Shown: piece by piece, positions 7,791 to 11,708 of the stretch | How positions within the stretch are numbered: the stretch's first letter is position 1 | How the letters are laid out: the number at the start of each line of letters is the position of its first letter | Assembly (NCBI GenBank): GCA_027346205.1 | Contig: DAIESR010000349.1 | Coordinates: 1 to 11,708, forward strand | Origin: Beijerinckiaceae bacterium | Lineage (GTDB): Bacteria; Pseudomonadota; Alphaproteobacteria; Rhizobiales; Beijerinckiaceae | Direction: 5' to 3' | Length of the DNA stretch: 11,708 bases | Notes under the pieces: model-generated | The model's database searches: none | What the model was told of the DNA's origin: nothing | Seen by the model: only the letters and a program-made list of their open reading frames with translations | Position numbers and translations under genes: made by a program

Positions 7791-7906
7791 GCGGTGGTAC
7801 GGCAACGCGGGTGTTTCGGGTGATGCGGCCGTCGCGTGTCGTCCGGCATGGCGTGACCTGGAACGGAGCCAGGGACTGAATTAGCGCTAGAGCCGATCCC
7901 TCTTAG

Positions 7907-7927
7907 GTGGAATCGCTCGCGATCCAC
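7907..7927 (+). repeat. Bulged hairpin in the left half of the element
   Basis: GTGGA (7907-7911) and TCG (7913-7915) pair with CGA (7920-7922) and TCCAC (7923-7927) around the tetraloop CTCG, leaving A7912 bulged. The symmetry suggests a structured RNA or cruciform unit within the repeat. Confidence 0.5.
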
Positions 7928-7964
7928 ATAGGCGGGATAAATTTGTTATATTTCAAATAGTTAT

Positions 7965-8011
7965 AGCATGTCCTCAATCGGAAAAGTCGATCAGCTTTTC
8001 CGGGACATGCT
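7965..8011 (+). repeat. Long hairpin in the right half of the element
   Basis: The outer arm AGCATGTCC (7965-7973) pairs with GGACATGCT (8003-8011). The inner arm CGGAAAAG (7979-7986) pairs with CTTTTCCG (7995-8002). Together they give 17 perfect base pairs interrupted by one 5-base bulge, with an 8-base loop. No U tract follows on the plus strand, so termination is not its obvious role. Confidence 0.75.
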
Positions 8012-8160
8012 CTAGCGAATTATTGGAAGCTGCTTGCCGAGACGCGGCTGGCGTAGGACATTCGGGCGGCGCCGCGCGGCTGCTGCGGGCGCAGGCTGCG
8101 AGCTGGTGGAAAGCGCTGAACCTGTCGGTACGCAACCGGAGTTTTGCGGGAGGTCAACCC

Positions 8161-8193
8161 ATGGTTCAATTGTCGTGCAATCATTCGTCATAG
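8161..8193 (+). CDS. Possible ten-residue leader peptide before the J-domain gene
   Basis: An ATG preceded by GGGAGG (8148-8153) at a 7-base spacer opens a frame encoding MVQLSCNHSS that ends in TAG. The stop lies 30 bases before the next ATG, in the same frame. The ribosome site is better than that of the J-domain gene itself. It may be an upstream open frame that tunes translation, or chance. Confidence 0.25.
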   Translation: MVQLSCNHSS

Positions 8194-8223
8194 GTTGGTG
8201 CGGAACATAGGGACTGAACGGGG

Positions 8224-9009
8224 ATGGCGATGCCTTATCTTCTGGCCGGGATTCTCGTCTTCTGGCTGTCGCTTTATGCGTTGCGGAGTTTTGCTCGGGC
8301 GAATCCGGCAGCCTTGGCACGTGGCTTGAGAGCGGGCGCCGGCGCCTTGGCTCTCGTGTTCTCCTTGCTGCTGGCGCTGCGCGGTCGGCTCGATTTCGCC
8401 GTCGGCCTGGGCCTGCTTGGCCTCTGGCTGCTTGCTACGACCAAAAAGCTGCCGCGGAAACAGGCGGCGGCGCGGCTTTCAGTTGAGCCGCCCTTCGTGA
8501 AAGGTGCGGGGTCGGTGGAGCGGCCGGGTGGCGCGAGCCGCGCTAGCGGCCTTTCGCGCGTGCGCTCCGCCGTCGTTGAAATGGAGGTCGATCATGCGAC
8601 CGGTGTGATCAGCGGGACAGTTCTCGCAGGCCCCGACGAAGGGAAGTCTTTCGATCGGTTGAGCCGACTGCAATGCGAAACCTTGCACCGTCTGTGTCTT
8701 CGCGATGATCCGGAAGGCGCGCGCTTTTTAGAGGCGTATCTCGACCGCCGGTTTCCCGGATGGCGTGCGGCACGCGAGGCCGAACCGGACACGTGGGGCC
8801 GACGCCCGGCTATCGCGCCGCGTCAGGGTGCCATGACCGAGGAAGAAGCCTATGAAGTCCTGGGCCTTCGGAAAGGGGCGACGCGCGACGATGTCATGCG
8901 TTCGCATCGCTCGCTGATCAAGAAGCTTCACCCCGATCAAGGAGGCTCGACTGACCTCGCCGCGCGAGTGAACGAGGCCAAGGACGTACTCATGCGACGT
9001 CACCACTGA
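8224..9009 (+). CDS. Membrane-anchored DnaJ-domain protein (Pam18/TIM14-like layout)
   Basis: The 261-residue protein has hydrophobic segments at about 3-20, 40-53 and 57-72. A linker and middle region of unknown fold span about 73-200, and a J-domain forms the extreme C-terminus (about 205-258). The J-domain has MTEEEAYEVLGL, a helix II of RSHRSLIKKLHPD with the HPD triad at 236-238, and AARVNEAKDVL as helix III. J-domains stimulate ATP hydrolysis by Hsp70 (DnaK). A membrane anchor plus terminal J-domain resembles mitochondrial Pam18/TIM14 and its bacterial relatives, so it probably recruits DnaK to the inner membrane. The client is unknown. The middle part (VEMEVDHATGVISGTVLAG) is shared with alphaproteobacterial homologues I recall. 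Starts at 8224 or 8230 are both possible; GGGG at 8220-8223 would suit 8230 better. Confidence 0.88.
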   Translation: MAMPYLLAGILVFWLSLYALRSFARANPAALARGLRAGAGALALVFSLLLALRGRLDFAVGLGLLGLWLLATTKKLPRKQAAARLSVEPPFVKGAGSVERPGGASRASGLSRVRSAVVEMEVDHATGVISGTVLAGPDEGKSFDRLSRLQCETLHRLCLRDDPEGARFLEAYLDRRFPGWRAAREAEPDTWGRRPAIAPRQGAMTEEEAYEVLGLRKGATRDDVMRSHRSLIKKLHPDQGGSTDLAARVNEAKDVLMRRHH

Positions 9010-9069
9010 AACTCCCTTACGCAACAATTTTGTTTGGCTACGCGTCGTCGTGACGGAATGGAGCTTTTC

Positions 9070-10791
9070 TCAATTCTTCGTCGCGAAACAGGCGAAGCCG
9101 GATCGTTTCAACGATTTGCAAGCAGCTTCGGCGGTTCCCGCCGCGAGCCCGGCAAAGCGGGCCCGGTAAAATGTTTCCGATCCCTTCTGGATCTTTTCGG
9201 TGAAGGGCTTCGCCCGATGGAGCGATTGCGGCCCATGCGCTTTGGCTCGGGCGAGCAACTCGCTGGCTTGGGCACGGTCGTCGGTGGCGCCGATTTGAAT
9301 CATCCAGCCGCGACGCGCCACAGCGGGCCGACCTGATACGACCGTAATCTCGGTCGCGTCGGCCTTTCTGCGCGGGCTTTCAGCCTCGGCGACTTTCACA
9401 TCGGCTTCTTGAACCTTGGCTTCGCGAACTTTGGTTTGCCGGACGCGCGCTGGCTGCGCTCCGACAACCCAGCGCAAGGACGTGGGTGTGGCCGTAGAGG
9501 TGGTTGGCCGTTCCGTCGAACCATCGAAGGAAGCGTGTCTCGCGTCGCGTGGTTCCGGAGGAATTGTGGCCGTCTGATCGGCCAGAGCTACGGGCTTCGG
9601 TGTGGCCGAAACAAAAGCAGGCCGGGGCCGCGCGATCGTTGCGGGGGGCCGGATGTCCGCGGCTCGTTCGGCATCGATGCGCCGCGTGTCTGAGAGTGGC
9701 ACGGGCTTCGAAGGCTGACGCACGAGAGCCATCGATTCGACCGGCGCGCTTTCGCTTCGGTCGTTGCTCTTATTTCGGATGTCGTAACGTCGTTCGTCCC
9801 GCATCTCGGCGACCATATTTGTCTGGCGATGGGTCGAACCTTTGTCGACATAGGCCTCGATCAGATTGTCCATGATCCGATCGCGACTGCGCCACGAACG
9901 ACCACCGAGGACGACGCCGATGATGAAATGGCCGTCGCGTTTCACCGAGGTCAGAAGATTGAAGCCCGAGGCCCGCGTATAGCCGGTCTTGATTCCATCT
10001 ATGCCCTCGACACGGCCGAGAAGGTGATTGTGATTGTGGTAGTGGACGCCGTGGTAGTCGAAGCCGCGGGTCGAGAAATAGTGATAGTAGCGCGGGAAAC
10101 GCCGCTGAATGTCGCGGCCGAGAATGGCGAGGTCATGTGCCGTCGTAAGCTGCTCGTCGTTCGGCAGGCCAGAGGCATTTGCATAATGTGTTCGGCTCAT
10201 GCCGAGCGCATGCGCCTGACGTGTCATCATTTCCGCGAAATTGGACTCGCTGCCGCCGATCGCTTCCGCGACGGCGACCGCAATGTCATTGGCAGACTGC
10301 GTGACGATCGCCTTGATCGCGTCTTCGACGCGGATCGTCCGACCGGGCCGCAGCCCAATTTTCGTCGGCGGCTGTGCGGCTGCATGTGCCGAGATCGGGA
10401 TACGCGAATCGAGGTGCAGGCGCCCTTTCTCGAGCTGTTCGAAGAGCAGATAAAGCGTCATCACCTTGGTGAGCGAGGCTGGATGGCGCAGGGCGTTCTC
10501 GTCGCGCCCATAAAGCTCGCGGCCGGTGTTGCCGTCCACGATGAGCGCCGCGAACTGCGAGGGGAGCGCCGCGCCAGGCTTTATGTGACGCAGACGGGAA
10601 CCCGAACGCGCAAGATGTCGGTGCGGATGATGATGACGATGGTGGTGGTAGGCATGGTGGTAGGAATGGTGGTGACGCCGCCGCGCCTCGGCAGGGCTCA
10701 CGGAGAAGCTGGTGAAGAAACACAGGCCCGCCATGATTCCGACGACAGCCATGAATGATTGTCCGCGCTCCATCCAGCAACGCTTCGACAT
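9070..10791 (-). CDS. D-alanyl-D-alanine carboxypeptidase (S11) with His-rich N-terminus and SPOR domain
   Basis: A 573-residue periplasmic penicillin-binding protein that should remove the terminal D-Ala from peptidoglycan stem peptides. A signal peptide ends at SPAEA (cut after residue 36). Next comes a stretch with 13 His in 20 residues (40-59). The S11 catalytic domain (about 70-320) has all three motifs: SLTK (106-109), SAN (166-168) and KTG (268-270). A long, polar, Pro/Arg-rich linker (about 320-490) leads to a C-terminal SPOR domain (about 495-573, starting GWMIQIGA), which usually binds denuded glycan at the division site. E. coli PBP5 is much shorter and lacks both additions. The ATG at 10791 gives a proper positively charged signal-peptide start, with GGGGA at a 9-base spacer. 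It converges with the J-domain gene, 60 bases apart. DacF/DacA naming is not decisive, so I leave the symbol open. Confidence 0.95.
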   Translation of the reverse strand: MSKRCWMERGQSFMAVVGIMAGLCFFTSFSVSPAEARRRHHHSYHHAYHHHRHHHPHRHLARSGSRLRHIKPGAALPSQFAALIVDGNTGRELYGRDENALRHPASLTKVMTLYLLFEQLEKGRLHLDSRIPISAHAAAQPPTKIGLRPGRTIRVEDAIKAIVTQSANDIAVAVAEAIGGSESNFAEMMTRQAHALGMSRTHYANASGLPNDEQLTTAHDLAILGRDIQRRFPRYYHYFSTRGFDYHGVHYHNHNHLLGRVEGIDGIKTGYTRASGFNLLTSVKRDGHFIIGVVLGGRSWRSRDRIMDNLIEAYVDKGSTHRQTNMVAEMRDERRYDIRNKSNDRSESAPVESMALVRQPSKPVPLSDTRRIDAERAADIRPPATIARPRPAFVSATPKPVALADQTATIPPEPRDARHASFDGSTERPTTSTATPTSLRWVVGAQPARVRQTKVREAKVQEADVKVAEAESPRRKADATEITVVSGRPAVARRGWMIQIGATDDRAQASELLARAKAHGPQSLHRAKPFTEKIQKGSETFYRARFAGLAAGTAEAACKSLKRSGFACFATKN

Positions 10792-11015
10792 ACCCCGCGA
10801 TCCCCGATGTTTTGCCGACCAGCTGTTTCCTTGAGTGCATGTTTCCGGCGCAGTGGCGGCTGGCGAGCCTAGGCACTCAAATTGTTGATTTGGCGCGCAT
10901 TGCGAGGCGAGTTGGCATCGGATCGCAAACGCGTTCGGGAGCTGACGCTAAATTGGGCGGGTTACCCACGGGTTAACTTAAAAAATTAAATCGGCGACAA
11001 GAGTGCCAGTGTGGG

Positions 11016-11077
11016 ATTTTGTTGCGCCGCACAAAATGTTGACATGCATTGTGCAATGCGGTAGAGGCATGACATGC
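11016..11077 (+). promoter_or_regulatory. Dyad cluster over the phasin promoter (putative operators)
   Basis: Three inverted repeats lie in 62 bases: ATTTTGT / ACAAAAT (11016-11022, 11031-11037), GCATTG-TG-CAATGC (11046-11059) between -35 and -10, and GCATG-A-CATGC (11067-11077) over the likely start site. TGACATGC also occurs twice, exactly 30 bases apart (11040 and 11070). TGC/GCA-rich dyads are reminiscent of sites for PhaR/AniA-type regulators of phasin genes. The regulator assignment is inferred. Confidence 0.45.
11039..11067 (+). promoter_or_regulatory. Sigma-70-type promoter of the phasin gene
   Basis: A perfect -35 hexamer TTGACA (11039-11044) is followed, after a 17-base spacer, by TAGAGG (11062-11067), a poor -10. 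This predicts a leader of roughly 90 bases before the phasin start. The weak -10 suggests dependence on an activator or on release from a repressor. Confidence 0.55.
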
Positions 11078-11164
11078 GACTTCTTTTGCGAGTGGTCGCC
11101 ATCCGCGTGGCTCTATTTGCGCTGTTTGATCGAGCGGCACGCGTCCCCGTCGGAGGAGTAAATC

Positions 11165-11515
11165 ATGACCAATAATTTCGAAGAATTCCAAAAATTCGGC
11201 AAAGAGCAGCTCGATGCCACGACGGCTGTTGCCGCATCTTTGGCCAAGGGATTCCAGACGATTGCCGCTGAGGCGACGGACTATTCGAAGAAGACGCTGG
11301 AGAGCAATTCGGCTTATGTCGAAAAAATCATCGGCGCGAAGTCTCTCGATAATGCGATCCAGATTCAGTCCGAATATGCCAAGACCGCCTACGAAGGTTT
11401 CGTCGCGCAGGCGACGAAGATTGGCGAACTCTATACCAGCCTTGCCAAGGAAGCATTCAAGCCGCTCGAATCGGCGATGGCTAAGGTTCAGGCCGCGGCC
11501 TCTACTCCGAAATAA
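11165..11515 (+). CDS. Phasin family protein (Phasin_2 type)
   Basis: Phasins coat polyhydroxyalkanoate granules and control their size and number in the cytoplasm. This 116-residue protein is almost wholly helical, lacks membrane segments, and is rich in Ala, Lys and Glu. The N-terminal FEEFQKFGKEQLDA (5-18), SLAKGFQTIAAEATDYSKK (25-43) and the central NAIQIQSEYAKTAYEGFVAQ (63-82) match the alphaproteobacterial phasin pattern, and the tail is low-complexity Ala-rich. GGAGGAG at 11152-11158 with a 6-base spacer gives a strong ribosome site. With its own promoter and terminator it is a single-gene unit. No PHA synthase or depolymerase gene lies in the window. Some family members bind other surfaces or act as stress proteins, so the PHA role is by family. 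Confidence 0.92.
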   Translation: MTNNFEEFQKFGKEQLDATTAVAASLAKGFQTIAAEATDYSKKTLESNSAYVEKIIGAKSLDNAIQIQSEYAKTAYEGFVAQATKIGELYTSLAKEAFKPLESAMAKVQAAASTPK

Positions 11516-11595
11516 GACCGCCGAGTTGATCGCTTGGCTGCCGCCGGGCGGAACTCAGCATTGATTGATCGTGGTTTGTGCCACTAAACACGGGG

Positions 11596-11628
11596 AAGGC
11601 TCGGCATGCGTCGAGCCTTTTGTATTTT
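11596..11628 (+). terminator. Intrinsic terminator after the phasin gene
   Basis: AAGGCTCG (11596-11603) pairs perfectly with CGAGCCTT (11612-11619) around an 8-base loop. The stem runs into TTTTGTATTTT (about 11618-11628). It lies 80 bases after the stop codon and is the clearest terminator in the window. The last ~80 bases of the window hold nothing I recognise. Confidence 0.87.
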
Positions 11629-11708
11629 GGCGGCCATTTAATTAGGCGACCCGTGCCGCTGCGCGAGTGCCATCCGCCGCTGAGCGCAATCGCCGCTATC
11701 CATTTGCG

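Larger units (their letters stand above)
7884..8016. mobile_element. MITE-like palindromic intergenic element
   Basis: The ends form an inverted repeat, CGCTAGAGC (7885-7893) and GCTCTAGCG (8009-8017), and the unit is flanked by the direct repeat GAATTA (7878-7883 and 8017-8022). One base (8017) can belong to either, so exact borders are ambiguous by a base. Inside are a bulged hairpin (7907-7927), an AT-rich centre (about 7937-7965) and a long hairpin (7965-8011). It has no coding capacity. The right half resembles the AGAGCATG...CATGCT palindromes I recall scattered between genes in Rhizobiales genomes. Whether it is still mobile, and by which transposase, cannot be seen here. Confidence 0.6.
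7791..8223. other. Gene-poor interval holding a palindromic repeat element
   Basis: This 433-base stretch separates the SDR from the J-domain gene. It holds a 5-bp hairpin at 7857-7873 (CCTGG / CCAGG), the MITE-like element at 7884-8016, and a G+C-rich spacer. Near the right end is a ten-codon open frame with a good ribosome site (8161-8193). I see no other credible gene. A minus-strand frame that stops inside the element has no ribosome site. Confidence 0.5.
10792..11164. other. Divergent intergenic region between the carboxypeptidase and phasin genes
   Basis: These 373 bases must drive two divergent genes. On the left, TTGAGTGC (10831-10838) and GCACTCAA (10873-10880) form an 8-bp inverted repeat in the carboxypeptidase leader. 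In the middle, CGGGTTA is repeated directly at 10958-10964 and 10969-10975, followed by an AT-rich patch (10973-10990). The right third holds the phasin promoter and its dyads. I could not assign a convincing promoter for the minus-strand gene. Confidence 0.5.

Noticed and set aside
8012..8191. A minus-strand frame of about 59 codons (ATG at 8191) ending in a TAG within the repeat element.
   Set aside because: No ribosome site precedes it, the product is Pro/Ala/Arg low complexity, and its end is set by the repeat.
9829..10758. A 309-codon plus-strand frame opposite the carboxypeptidase gene.
   Set aside because: The minus strand has signal peptide, all three S11 motifs and a SPOR domain; the plus frame has none.
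10973..10989. Three TTAA tetramers close together, suggestive of a CtrA cell-cycle site.
   Set aside because: The spacings are 1, 4 and 9 bases, not the 7 of the TTAA-N7-TTAA consensus.

Overview
The window looks like a piece of an alphaproteobacterial chromosome, most likely Hyphomicrobiales (Rhizobiales) and possibly close to Beijerinckiaceae. This is inferred from the G+C-rich codon use, the psd-pssA pair behind an Atm1-type ABC exporter, the infA-maf-yacG cluster, a Phasin_2-type phasin, a SPOR-tailed D,D-carboxypeptidase, and an intergenic palindrome of a style I recall from Rhizobiales genomes. No 16S or other taxonomic marker is present, so the family is a guess. I see no rRNA, tRNA, CRISPR array, phage gene or transposase.

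Left part (1-2305): the 3' end of an ABC exporter gene, then psd and pssA, which encode two consecutive enzymes of phosphatidylethanolamine synthesis and probably form one operon. After a 483-base gap with no convincing gene comes a compact cluster (2789-4788) of infA, a Maf nucleotide pyrophosphatase, the zinc-finger gyrase inhibitor yacG and a membrane DUF218 (YdcF/ElyC-like) protein. A KgtP-like dicarboxylate/proton symporter (4986-6308) follows, with a stem-loop just before its ribosome binding site. Next are a glutathione S-transferase-fold protein and a short-chain dehydrogenase (6350-7790).

Right part: a 433-base gap (7791-8223) carries a MITE-like palindromic repeat, about 133 bp, with inverted ends, a possible target-site duplication and strong internal hairpins. 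It is followed by a membrane-anchored J-domain protein (8224-9009). Convergent to that gene, on the minus strand, is a periplasmic D-alanyl-D-alanine carboxypeptidase with a remarkable histidine-rich stretch after its signal peptide and a SPOR domain (9070-10791). A divergent intergenic region leads to a phasin gene with a near-consensus promoter embedded in several dyads and closed by a clear intrinsic terminator.

Functionally the window is mostly housekeeping: membrane lipid synthesis, translation initiation, nucleotide sanitation, envelope and peptidoglycan work, organic-acid uptake and polyhydroxyalkanoate granule coating. I did not find a convincing new multi-gene system. The items most worth a second look are the repeat element, the dyad-rich phasin promoter, the His-rich carboxypeptidase, and the changed signature motif in the KgtP-like transporter.
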